A stretch of DNA of 64,000 bases. Origin: Morella rubra (taxonomy: Eukaryota; Streptophyta; Magnoliopsida; Fagales; Myricaceae). The stretch covers positions 8,696,058 to 8,760,057 of the forward strand of contig CM025849.1 in NCBI GenBank assembly GCA_003952965.2. The letters run 5' to 3'. The position numbers and the translations under genes are program-made. Position 1 is the stretch's first letter; each line of letters opens with the position of its first letter. The notes beneath the pieces were generated by a model. That model was not told the DNA's origin and searched no databases. It saw only the letters and a program-made list of their open reading frames with translations. This document shows, in pieces, positions 11,901 to 24,273 of this stretch.

Positions 11901-14500
11901 CATGTAGAAAGCGGTATGTGACAGTAGTCTCACACAGAACAAAGCAGTTATGTTCTGAGGTAACACAATGCTAGTAGCGTGTCTGAGAGGATACCAAACA
12001 ACAATAACACTACAGATACAACTAAATCTCTCATGTTGCAGTGTAGCTCTAGTTCACGTGTCGTCTAAAGTACATGCTTCGTGAGTCAATATATTCAATA
12101 TATGTGGTGCCACATACTGATATAGAGAGCCACCTAAATAATTCTACAGTTTATAAGCAAATCTAATGCGATGGCGTGAACATGTTAATGAATAAACAAA
12201 CGAGTTCAAGTACCAAATATGCAAACACTATCATATCTCACGGGCCCTGGATGATTTCTCTGTAATATTGCGCTTTATGCGTTACTAAGGCGCCCTTGGC
12301 ACCCAACGACAAGCAGAGTATCAGAACTCGTATGATGACCCAAAAGTATTTCAGCTGGTTGGCCTGGGAAATTGCAAAATTACTTTTCAGTATCCATTTG
12401 AGATGTACCTGACACACCTGTAGATTGGTCTTAATGGCATTAACAAAGACCTTATGGGGGCTTCTAGCAGTGAGAGTGAAGATCTTTATAAGAGAATTAA
12501 TAAAGCTTCTAGAGTATGAAGCGATTGATGGGAATGTAAGGTGGGTCGATAGGCACATCGCGATCGCGGGACAAAGAGTACGTCGTACGCGCTGAACAAA
12601 AAGTAGACTGAAAAGACCTTTATGTAGTTATCCTTTCTGAATAGTTGTCTCCATTTTCCTGCAACGACTGCTATCTCCTCCTCTGCAAGACTTACGATAG
12701 CCCGTAAGTATAAGGTGACTACTTCTTTGAGACATTAGCCCAGCGCCAATAGCCATCTAGCGACTAGGCCGGCGCCCCTGTAGCGGCAGTTGAGCGCCTC
12801 AAACAATACTAAGGATTGGGGCAAGCACCACTAATCCTAACTAACACCACGTATTAAACTCATAAGCGAGAGAGATCTAAAATGAGCAAAAAGGCCCCAT
12901 TAAAACAAAGAAGAAAGAGAGTCTCAAAAGTATTCAAGCGTTACCGTTAAACACTTCGACAACAATCAGTGCTTAAATGTTCTAAACAAATGTGTCTTGA
13001 ATCGATGCCAATAGACCAACTCAATGTTGGAACTAAGGTCCAATCATACGAACCCAGTGAGATCGCATCACACATATGAGAATGAGATTGCAGCTAAAAA
13101 CAGACGTATACGTTCCCCCTATAATCGACAGTTATACACTGTACGAGTAGACCAAGACGCCTTACCTAGTGAGTTATACGGCCTCTATTCCTGTCCATGT
13201 GCACAATATATTCTCTCTGATACAGTAATTGACATTGTGATATACTGTTCCTGTGTTATTGATTTGGCATGACCTAGTCGTATTCTTTACTGTTTACGTA
13301 CGCGTCCTGCTCTCAGTAGGATCCCCATGCTATAGAGGTGTATCGCTCCGCGGCACCCGAAACCCTTCGGAAAGACAACTCACTAAGTCAAGACTGTGCC
13401 ATGCAAAAATAGTCTAGATCCGAGTTGTGAGTGGGGTGCCACACGATAGTGTCCTCGACAGTAGAGTCTCAGATTGACCCTTGAGGAACTGCAAGGAGGC
13501 GCATAAACGACTGATGTGTTCTAACTCATTCGTCTAGAAGAGTTCTCAACACACATAATGCCAATAGTGTGACACAGATCTGAATATTTACAAAACTCCT
13601 ATTCCTAAAGGGAAAACCCTTGAAAAGGACCAAGAGCATTTATGACTATTGAGAGAGCCGCAGTGTCCTCCGATTGCGGGAAGAAAGCACAATAGGAAGC
13701 ACAACTTATCGAGTGGGACCCAGTTACGATTAATGCCTCACCCACAGTGTCACCCTAGATAGTGCCATATACGAACCACAGAGGATAACCCAGATTGCGA
13801 AGGCAAGCGCCAGACATACCTGTGAGCGCAGGATGGTGTGTTCTTACAATAGACTAGGCGGCAATACAGCGGACAAATAACCTGTGGAGAGACCAAGGGG
13901 CCCCTTTCCTTGATCCCTCATCCCACAAACCACAGAAGCACTGGCCATGCCTTGCCCAATCTAATGTTCAAATTAGAAGTCTCTCAACGAGCACAGAGTA
14001 CAAGTCCTGTACCAGGTCTCCCGAACTTTTGAATGCACAAGTGTACAACCCCGATCGCCATACAAATTTCAAAAAATAAATCTACCAATTCAGACAAATT
14101 AAGAACTATAGGACTCCCTTTGTGCATCCAGAAATGTACACTCCTCCAAGTCTAAACCTTACCTGTCTGCACACGAGGCCCAAATGGATAGAGTATTATA
14201 GACCCCTCGCCACTTATGCATCGACCTAATTATTCCCTCATCATATGACAAGCTTCACTCCCAAGGCGGTATTGTTCCCAGTAGACAATCGGTAGGGTGA
14301 ATATAAAGGCCCCGCTCGATTAAGTTATAGATGAACAGCAAGACCTCAACCCCCAAGTCATATGACACACTGGACAGCAACAAGGCTCGTAGACATGGAT
14401 TCACATGGTTATTTTAAGAGCAATAGATATCAGCATGTCATATCCCTGCTGTGGTCTCAGAGACATTATACAACTCTGCCTCTCATGGTTTAACTCAATG
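8950..14500. other. Anomalous 5.5 kb block without genes; possible unpolished or decayed retrotransposon DNA
   Basis: By eye this block differs from both flanks. Runs of six or more identical bases are rare, CpG words such as CGACGTCTAGCACGCC are common, base use is nearly even, and stops are frequent in all frames (longest open frame about 110 codons). Flanking DNA is AT-rich, CpG-poor and full of homopolymers. I recognise no intact gene. One weak hint is on the minus strand near 12440-12550: residues ASYSRSFINSLIKIFTLT resemble the conserved ASYYRRFI..FSKIA..LT region between reverse transcriptase and RNase H of Ty3/gypsy elements. The block starts where the nardilysin 3' exons should be. 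Edges are approximate to about 50 bp. Confidence 0.5.
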
Positions 14501-17500
14501 TAACAAGCTTATTCTGAGGAATTGCTGAACCTAAGCTAGTTTGTCTAGTTTAGATATAACATTCTTTTTGTTTTCCTTTTCAAGAGACCATTCTAAAACC
14601 TCAATAATTGGCATGAGTAGATCTAAGAAGAAAATGGAAGTGGGATCTACGAATGTACAATTTTCAGACTGTTAAATATGCACGTGTGAGACAGTAAAAA
14701 GGTTTTCCCACATTGAAAGAAGTCACAAGTGTTGGTGGTTAATATAACATAATTAGGCTCAAATCTATAACCTTAAGCTTTTAAGTTAAGTGGTATCGTA
14801 TCTGGGAGACTCCCAGGTGTTTATCTCCCTAACACAGGCAAATGTTGATTGGAAGTGCTTTCTCCTTGTATTTTGATTGCTCAAAAAATTAAAACTGTAA
14901 AGGGTCCAAAACAAGGCACAAATAAACTTTTCCTTTTTCAATTGCTGCAAAGATTATTGGTGACTGGTGAGGTTTGAAAGTTCCAGGAGCAAACCTCTGT
15001 TTCTGTCCAGGACAAAAGTTATTTTCATCTGTCTATCTTCAATATTTTGCTTTATGGATGTCTGTGGTTCAAAAGAAAAACACAACTAGGAGATGGAGAG
15101 GGAGGAAGTGAGAGAGTTCTGTTGCATATAATGTAAGAAAAATGAGACAGCACAACGAGAAACTTGTAGTGTTTCTGCTTAAGACAAGACAGTCGAGAAT
15201 CACGATCCTAAGGCAATCTTGAAATGATTAACGCAATCTACATTGGAGATCCTGAACCTTCAGTACCCTCTTAAGAAATCTAGAAGGGTTGCTGGAGGAG
15301 CCTTAAAAACCAAACCCAACTCAGTATCCACTGCTCATGGGGAGCAGACAAGAATCTTATTGCAGACAAAGAGCAATATTCCATTTTGCTAAAAATATAT
15401 GGGTAGGAAGTGAGCAAAAGATGCTTATTGCTTTTCTGAAGTTATGCAGAAGGGAGTTCTATCTTGAGAAGTTCGGTGCCCCAATGTCTTGTTTTGCTCT
15501 GTTTAATGTTTCATATTTTAGTTAGGCCTTTTGTCAGATAAATATACATAAAAACTTGCCGGTGAATGCTTCCAAAATTGTCTGCAGATTGGTTCGTGAA
15601 TATTAGGAGATGAAAGCCGGACCCTTCCATGTGCCCTTAACATGGTAGGACCGGCATGATGACATATCGCCATCAGACGTAAGAGACTGACCAGACTACC
15701 TGAAAATTAGTAACTTATTAGGGACTTTTTGCCTGCCTTTGAAGATAATGACAAACTCTCCGTGTGACCCTAGCAAAAAACTTTCATATTTTATAATGGG
15801 TTGGCAAAATCTTTGTCTCAAGCTGGATTCATAACTTCACAACTAATTTTTATTTTTGGTTAAAGTAGAGAAACCCGAGTTGATTCGTAACTTCACAAGT
15901 AATTTTTATTTTTTAGTGATATGGAGAAACCGAGTTCGGCAAGCCCACCGGAGTGGAACTTATTTAACAGGTTGGTAAACCCTAGACTGATGTAGCCCTC
16001 AAACCATACAAATTAAATAAGTCCGACTTTACTGTAGGAATGACCTCAAGAAATTATTCGCACATGAAAAGATTCAATCTTCTAGGCAATTTTAATGCAA
16101 TTTTTTTCTTACTCTTAACTTATATGAGACTAGCTAAGAAAACAAAAAAAAAAACTTATATGAGACTAGGGACACAGTCTATTTTTATCATAATTCTGAT
16201 TTTAGTTTTTGGATTAAATATATTTTTTATCCACAGACTTTGAAATTTTGATATTTCATATTTTTGAACTATCAATTTTCGTTACTTTTCGTTTCTTAAT
16301 TATCAACTGTTTACACTTTGTATCCTAGATGATTAATTTGGATAAAAAATTATGTTTTGATTAAGTGAGATCACAATGTTACCGTCGTAAATTTTTTATC
16401 ATTATATTTTATGTAAAGTAAAGTTGTAATTTCACTTAATTAAAATATCGATTTCTCTAAAATGTATGATTAACTAAAAATGTATTTTTTAAAAAGAATT
16501 AAATATTATATATATGTAAATTTTTCTTCTTCTTTTTCTTATGAACTATTAAATTTAGTAAATAACTTATAATATGAGAGAAACGCCAAAAAAAAATTAT
16601 TTGATTTAGATCGTTGTCATCCACGAATGAAGACGGTGACCAACTTCTATATACAGTGACGATTATTATTGTTATTATATGGTAAAAAAATCTATTGTTA
16701 AACCCATGAAAAGCTGATCAGGTTGGCCTACGACCTTTTCTCTCGAACAGGCTAAAAAGGATGCTTCTACATTTATTTCTAAATTTTGTCTCGAACCGAT
16801 TTTTATGAGGAAAAATTAATTAAATAAGATTTGCCATACCCCAGTCTATTTAACTGGAACCATGTCAGAATGGCTGTCCTATAGGTTGATGAAACGTGGA
16901 ACTGTGTTTGTGTTTTTAGATAAAATATTTGACAACACAACTTTGTGAATCTCTACCCACAACCTCTGGCGGCTTATCTCTACTTGCTCGAGAGAATCAA
17001 AAGTCAAGCAAAACACATACCAAGGACAGGTAGAAAGTAATGGCTATATTTGTTTAATGGTGTCTTTGATATATAAATATTTTGTAATCTAAATATAGTT
17101 TTTAATGAAAAATTATCCAATCTTCAATAAAACAATTTATCTACTCATTAATGTCAAATTCTATGAAAAATAACGTAAATTTTTTTAAAAAAATTACCCT
17201 TTCCACTCACATTTAAAGTTATTGACAGTTTATATATATATAACACATTTCTGCTTGTTGCGGATAGATTTGCACCGTTCATTCAATTTGGCTGTCAAAT
17301 TAGACAGAATCCTCAATTACATGCCAAATGAAACTTTTAATTCTTTTAACGAGAGCTTCAATGTAATTATGACGGCAGAATTTAGTGTCATTTGGTCAAA
17401 GTTTTAATGTTTAGTGACATTATAAGAATTAAGTAAAAAAATTCGAAAACCCATTTAATATACATGTAATTTTGTAGTTGAAATGCAGTAGCAAAATAAT

Positions 17501-19080
17501 CATTTTAAGAAAGAGCACCTAAGTAATCAAGGATTTCCTTCGATTTGATGGCAAAATTCAACGAGAGGTTCAAATAAAGTGAAATGTGTCAAAAAAAAAA
17601 AAAAAAAAAAGGTTTAAAAGAGACTGATCCAAACGTGAGGGGTAACCTTTTTTTTTTTACCCTTTTTCAACAGCTTTTTGGCTGTTTCTTCACTAGTTTC
17701 GAATCAAAAGTCAACTAACATGGATCAATCAACTCCTCTTTCCTTGAAATGAGGGTTTTCTTTTCTACTCTACATTCTCACAGTGAGAAAAGCTACAACA
17801 CTGAAGCATATGGTAGACTTCATAGTTCTTATAGAAGTGGATGCTTCAGATTAGTTAATGAGGGGTTTAGGCTAATTTTAGGTACCAAAATTTGGAAGTC
17901 CTGAGAGCCCCCAAACGACGTCTCTGCCTCAACCACTGGCTCTAAAAGTAAACTCTGCGCCTTTATTTGCTCAGTCTAAACCTTGTTGAGCCAGCCACCA
18001 ATCATTTATTATAAGTCGGCCATCCCATGTGACCCCTGCATCCAACAAAAACTGGACATATCACATTTGATGCCTGCCACACCCACACCCACGTCAGACT
18101 CGAAACTCGACATTTCGGTGCAAAATAATTATAAAAACATGCATTATCCATACTTATATAGGTACAGATACGTGTAAAATGCTAGGTGAGGAGGGTAAAA
18201 AGATAATATACAGGTGAGGGGGAGGTGAAAATTGTTCTTATGTTATGTTCTGCATCAGCAAATTCATTGTAATTTTACTGTGATAATCTTGAATTTAGCC
18301 CCTTATTTAGTCTTTATTTTTACGTTTATTGCACTGGATATTGAGGCGATTGAGCCATCGAGGGGCATGCACCTTTTGCTGTGATTTGACACAAACATGC
18401 ACTTAGCAGACTGGAAAGCCACAGATGCCTTTCTGTGATGGTGGCCCTTCGCAGTGGACAGCTCTGTTGTCTTTGACTCCAAGTTGCACCCAAATTCCAC
18501 AGGCTTAAAAAGCATGTATGCAGTTCCTATCAGTAAAGTTGCTTGAGTTGAATGCTTATCCATTTTGGTTAACTGGCAAGTATGCCCCCTCAATCCTGCT
18601 TCCAGTTTCAGCACAATAAGCAGAGCACTACAAAATGTCAGAATCAAAATGACAGAGAAGCAGAGTAAGATGTCTGTCTATTAGGGGAGCCCGTGTTTCA
18701 AATAAGTTACATTCCTCCAATGTGCAAAGACACTATGATCGTGAAGACCCTACTCACTTCAAATGGAAAAAAGCCAATTCAGTTTCATTGGAATCAATAA
18801 AAGTGATCAGGTGCCCTAGTCCATAAGAAAATAATTTGGAGTCAGGGGACTGTAAAAAAACAAAACTTCCAAAACTAGCTGCAACAGAGAAAGCCATACA
18901 TTGAGGTAAAAAAGCAAGTTGTGAAAAAGCGGTTGAGAAATGCATGTGCAAAGTATGGTCCACTGGGCTGAGCGTTTGGTAGTCCCAGCAAGAACCAGCG
19001 CATGTGCGATTGATTTTCTTCAATTGTTTGTGGTTTTGGCCGGCTGTCAATCCCCACCTAGAGTGCGTGTAACTCGCTCA
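14500..19080. other. Gene-poor AT-rich intergenic DNA
   Basis: No gene recognised. Small features: a direct repeat of about 25 bp (CTTCACAA-TAATTTTTATTTTT) at about 15834 and 15890; a repeated ACTTATATGAGACTAG at 16118 and 16155; a 20-A run near 17592. Two minus-strand open frames (18303-18647 and 18754-19050) match no family I know and are not called. The last 300 bp precede the expansin promoter. Confidence 0.6.
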
Positions 19081-19087
19081 GTTTTCT

Positions 19088-19095
19088 TATAAATA
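19088..19095 (+). promoter_or_regulatory. TATA box of the expansin gene
   Basis: TATAAATA stands 98 bp upstream of the expansin ATG, leaving about 60-70 nt of 5' UTR if transcription starts 25-35 bp downstream. The position and a perfect plant TATA consensus support it; no other core element was identified. Confidence 0.7.
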
Positions 19096-19185
19096 GAAAC
19101 CCCCTCGTGCACTATGCAGCACAACTAAACTAAACCTGCCCTGTCTTCTCTCCTCTGTTTCTACCATCATCTTAAAAGCCTTACA

Positions 19186-20306
19186 ATGGCATCTCAGGCA
19201 ATTTTCTTCCCTCTTCTTCTTTGTGTTCTTCAGCTACTCCTGCACGGAACTACCGCTGATTATGGAGGATGGCAGAGTGCTCACGCCACTTTCTACGGTG
19301 GCGGTGATGCGTCAGGAACAATGGGTAAGTCCAAACCTTTCTAAATTCAGTCTCTTATCTGCACATTTACTTATAGTGAGGCTAGGTTAATTATGATGTT
19401 GGTTCTTTTAGTGTTAAGTTTGATGTGGGCATTCTGCATTTTGCAGGAGGTGCTTGTGGGTACGGGAACTTGTACAGTCAGGGGTATGGGACCAACACTG
19501 CAGCTCTAAGCACAGCCTTGTTCAACAGTGGCTTGAGCTGTGGTTCTTGCTATGAAATGCGATGCGATAATGACCCCAGATGGTGCCGGCCCGGCAGCAT
19601 CATCGTCACCGCCACAAACTTTTGTCCGCCTAATTTGGCTTTGTCCAACGACAATGGCGGGTGGTGCAATCCTCCACTCCAACATTTTGATTTGGCAGAG
19701 CCTGCTTTCTTGCAAATTGCACAGTATCGCTCGGGAATAGTCCCAGTGTCCTTCAGAAGGTGGGTGAATTAAAGTAAAAACTATAAAGTTCTAATTGCCT
19801 TAGTGGGAGCCACAATATTTCCCCCAAAAAACTAAAACGAAATAACCAGCTTGAGGGCTTCCATACCCAACCGACAGTATGACAGCATCCTAACCAGTGA
19901 AACATGGCTGGTTTGACAGTTTTTGATATGTTTAATTCCTCATTTACAGTCCATAACTAAGATCTCTCTGCTGACTAAATGCTCTTGTGCTGGTTATGGC
20001 AGAGTGCCCTGCGTGAAGAAAGGAGGAATCAGATTCACCATCAATGGCCACTCTTACTTCAACCTGGTTCTGATCACCAATGTGGGAGGTGCAGGGGATG
20101 TCCATTCCGTCTCAGTCAAGAGCTCTAGAACAGGATGGCAACCGATGTCAAGGAACTGGGGCCAAAACTGGCAGAGCAACTCATACCTCAATGGCCAGAG
20201 CCTGTCTTTCCAAGTCACCACCAGTGACGGCAGGACTGTGACAAGCTTCAACGCGGCGCCCGCTGGTTGGCAGTTTGGTCAGACATTTGCAGGGGCTCAA
20301 TTTTAG
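19186..20306 (+). CDS. EXPA: Alpha-expansin
   Basis: Three exons, 19186-19324, 19447-19759 and 20003-20306, join in frame to 251 residues, the usual alpha-expansin length. Residues 1-23 form a hydrophobic signal peptide ([19 protein letters not shown]). The mature protein starts with [20 protein letters not shown], then GACGYGN, the cysteine-rich CGSCYEMRC, and the HFD motif ([10 protein letters not shown]) of the family-45-like domain. The C-terminal carbohydrate-binding domain has the conserved tryptophans in [14 protein letters not shown]. The W-C insertion NGGWCNPP marks the alpha class. Intron positions fit the family: phase 1 after TMG, and inside the Arg codon before VPC. By family knowledge the secreted protein loosens walls non-enzymatically during acid growth. 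The start is the only ATG giving a signal peptide, and a TATA box lies 98 bp upstream. Which EXPA member it is cannot be decided here. Confidence 0.96.
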
Positions 20307-23300
20307 AAAATCTTTTTTTTTTCTTTTCCTCCTATGATTTGGACGTAGATTAGTGAAAATATTGTATATTTTTTTTTCTTCTTCCTTTTCAGTTTGCCTG
20401 TGCTTTTTTACTTACATCTGTAAAAGAGCCGGTGTGTGTAGTGGAGGTCTGGGAAAGTGCCTCCCTCAATGCTGTGGTGGCTAAACATCACCCGCTGGGC
20501 CTTTCACATAATTAGTTTTTGAGATTCCTAGCCTGTGTTTGGATGAAAAAAAAAAATTGTGCCATCCAAACAGGTCTACCCATTCAGGATATATCATATT
20601 TCCCCTTTGTAGCTACTCTGCTCTCCAACATTAATTAGTAATCTGCAAGAACATTGTACTAATCTGCCCCCATCTTTATTGTTAAAATTACACTTAGCCA
20701 TCCTAAATCACTGCCTCATTTGTAATTTATCTCTCAAATTGTCACTTTTTTTGTAATTTAGACCCATACCCGCTTGATAAACTCCAACCAAGAGAACAAT
20801 CCACAATTCCTTTCTCTATATAAATTATAAGTATAATCCTAATGCGCGTCACATAGAGGATGTTCACGTTATACAATTCATTTCAAGACTCTTCTTGACC
20901 ATAAAGTTTAGCCCTTGGGGAGCACAACATTTTAGATTTATGCTCCGTTTGTTTTATTGAATCTTGCTTTCTAAAAAATACTTTTGATAGTTTCGAATGT
21001 TTGGAGAATCTCGTAAAATTCAGTCAACCGAACTTAACGTCATATCATACTTTTGAAATTGCAACAATAGAAACCTTTAATAGATCCTAGCTAATGGAAA
21101 CTTGCATAAAAGAGATAAAGCTAAGTACAAAAAGTCCATTCATTTAACTAGGTCTTTTTCCGTTAGACGAAAAAGGTTGATAAAATAGACTATTATTTCA
21201 CAAAAAGAATATAAGCAGATAAAAATGGTCTAACAAATATGTATTTATTTTCTTTATTTCTTTATTTGCATTAAGATATCACTTGGTTCATTTAAATAAA
21301 ATGTTTAGTATTGAGGTAAAATGCTAGGTGCAGGTTATGTGGGATTTTATCATTCAATTCCTATTTTAAATTTAAGTTTTGGCCATCGCTCTTATTTTTT
21401 TCTGACTTTTTTGGCCATCTGTCAGAAATGAGATGAGCATTATTTATTTAAATTCATTGGGCCACGATTTACAAAAATGCACGTATTAATGGGCCAACAT
21501 AGCGTCCCTTCGAACTAAGGCCCGATCAAGCCAATAACGAGACCTGCGACCGTCTTCGATATTAGCAAAAGCCAGAACATGCTTAGACGAGTTCTTAAAA
21601 AAGTTTCATATATGCTGTTTAGAACTAACCATTTCAAGCAATATTTTTTAAGCCTTTTCTTGAACATGCTAAGTTTTAAATGGCATATGTATCCTTTACC
21701 GTGCTTATACACTGCATCCAATTTAGACACATTATGAGACTGAGTAAATTTCGAACACTTGAATCGACCCTACAACTTAAATATTATTAAGTCAAAGATT
21801 TACATAACAGGTGGTAGGATTCGAACTCACGTCTACCTATTGAATATATTAATTCAAGAGTGAAGGTCTGTACTCTTAATTATTGAGCTATCACTCTTTA
21901 AAATAATAAGTCTTTTTAATTTAAAATTGAAATTAGTATAATATCACCTATGGCTGCAAATACCAATAACCTGAAAATTTACAAACAGCAACGTTTTTTT
22001 TTTTTTTCCTAAGCTACAAACACCAACGTCTAATTTCTCTGTCTACTGCTTAGATGCTGCTGACATTATCAAAACGACATCCCAACGACATATTTAGCAT
22101 TAACTGCAACGGTTTTGAAAGTTATTAGACGATCTCCCATTTAGGATAAACTGTTACGACTAACTCTTGACATTTTTTAAGACACCATTTTTAGTAACAT
22201 CAAAATCCACGTGACAATACCTATCATGTCCAATTCACACCCTTAATGTTCTTGAAAATACCTAAAGTGGTCAGACGAAAACATTATTCACCTTTCCTAC
22301 TTACCAGGCTACCACTGTGTGACACATCACCAATTTACTTAAGGAATAAATGCCTATCTATATAACATTTATTTTGTAATTATTAAGAAAAAAATTTAGA
22401 TATGTTTTTTTTGTATTCTTGAAAATTTTATTGACGATTGAAATATTTTAGATAAAAACGTTTTTAAGATTAAAAAATATTTTGAACTGAGCTAATTAAA
22501 GTAATTAACGGTGAAATTAATAAGAACCAAGTAAAATGAGGGGTTCGCCGACCCCATTGACCGCAGGGGGCCTCCATCACCCTTGTTCAGCTCGCACGTC
22601 TTTCGTATCATAAGGTGGAAAATTCCGCCAGCATATATAATTTAAATGGCTGTCTCCTAATATTATTTAATTTAAGATACGCATTTCTTCGAATAGAAGT
22701 CAAACTTGTGAGATAAATATATATATAAAGGAAAAATATCTGTCACCGGGTGGATTTGCGCGCGCACGCAAGGTCAAACAACTAATGAATTTTTTTTTTT
22801 GCGCACGGACAAGTGTTCTTTGCTGCGTTTGAAGTGTTCTTTATTTTCAATCAAACACACCCTTTATTTTTTCCAACTTAAGACGGGTCGGGATCCACTC
22901 AAATTTGTTTCTCTAATTGTGTACCGTCTCTGTCTCACACAAATTATTGGATAATTATCAACTCAAAGATTCTAGTGTAATTTTAAAGGATTAATAACAT
23001 TTATGAGATTTTGAACTTGAGACTTTAAAGAGAGCAAACTATTAAAGTCCAAGCCTTAACCACTAGATCTTGCTAAATTTATTATTCGTAATTTATAAAT
23101 AAATAGATATAATTCATAAACTTTACAATATTTAATGTTTTTTCTATTAGTTGTCGGACAATGCAGATTTTACAATATTCAATACATGCTATGTCTTTTT
23201 CTCTTTGAATTTAATTATCTAATTCTAGCAAATTTTAGAAGATATTAATCCCTTGAAAAATGCATTAGCAAGGGAACATTTTTTTTTCCTAAATTTTACA

Positions 23301-23780
23301 GGTAGAATTATCTAAATGAAACGGAACTTAACTGTTTTGCCGTTTAAGCATCAAGTAAGTATAAAGTAAGTGAGAAGATTTGAACTTGTCTTGCAACATA
23401 AGTATCAAATAAGTGAGGATTTAAATTCGACCAACTATGTGGACGGCAAACCCACGTTGCTAGTCAAATCGGCGCCGAGGGACAATAAACATAATTTTTA
23501 TTATTTTTTTCCTTTTTGTTTTTTCTATTCTTTTGCTCGATAGCCTATGATTTCTATTTTTTCCAGTGTGATTTTTTATTATTGTCACATTAAAACTTTT
23601 GAGTAATTAGTCACTTAAAATTGTATAGGAGCGTAGGTGGGACATATTTCCTTCAAATATTGGAGGACAAAAGTGCTTCGCCATTGTATTTTCATGAAAC
23701 TTGGGAAGGCGAAAACGACGACGGGTTCCCTTCTTAATAATAACGTCTTAGCTCTCCCTCATTTTCATATAATTTTCCTT
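20307..23780. other. Intergenic DNA between expansin and UDP-sugar transporter
   Basis: Expansin 3' UTR to about 20500, then AT-rich DNA without recognisable genes. Around 21780-21900 a minus-strand stretch contains CGTGAGTTCGAATCCTACC, a tRNA B-box-like word seen in tRNA-derived plant repeats; no A box or poly-A end was identified, so no SINE is called. A similar degenerate segment lies near 22980-23080. 22750-22810 is GC-rich (GCGCGCGCACGC). Confidence 0.5.
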
Positions 23781-23896
23781 CAAACTCAAACTCAAACTCG
23801 CTGACCATCAATACCAGAGGTCTCGTTTATAAATCACATCTGAGTTAACTATTCCCAATTGCTTTCCACAGAATCTCTCATCCAACTTTCTCAAAG

Positions 23897-24225
23897 GTGA
23901 CTTTCTCTCCCTCTGTCTGTCTGTCTCTGTAGCAGATCTAGGGCTTCCGTTATGTTCATTTCTGCAAATCTTTGTCCAAATTCCCGGTTTGATTGATTTG
24001 CTGTTGTCCTTGTTGTCAGCTTTCTTTTTGTGGCATTCTCGCTGATGAGCTTACTTTTCGTGCGATAGCGTATGTGCGCCGGAGGTACGGATTCGACATG
24101 TTTTTGCATATGTATATATGCATACATATATATGCGTAGGCAAGTGTAATATGTATATGGTATATGATGTGTGTGCATGTGTATGGGATATTTACTGCGA
24201 AGAGTGGGAATTGATTGTTTTGTAG
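23897..24225 (+). other. 5' UTR intron of the UDP-sugar transporter gene
   Basis: A donor (TCAAAG|GTGACT) at 23897 and an acceptor (TTTTGTAG|ATCC) ending at 24225 leave a spliced leader running to the ATG at 24274. The first UTR exon probably starts in the pyrimidine-rich DNA around 23760-23830. Inferred from splice-site quality only. Confidence 0.55.
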
Positions 24226-24273
24226 ATCCAGGGAGATTGACGTGAGGCTTGGAGAGAAAGGTGAGCGTTCAAG

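Noticed and set aside
8950-14500. Organelle (mitochondrial) DNA insertion as explanation for the odd block
   Set aside because: The even base use and few homopolymers fit, but no mitochondrial gene or intron motif is recognised and stops are too dense; unpolished or decayed repeat fits better.
18303-18647. Minus-strand open frame of 114 codons
   Set aside because: Some protein-like texture, but no family recognised, no supporting splice sites or promoter, and a second unrelated minus frame follows; not enough to call a gene.
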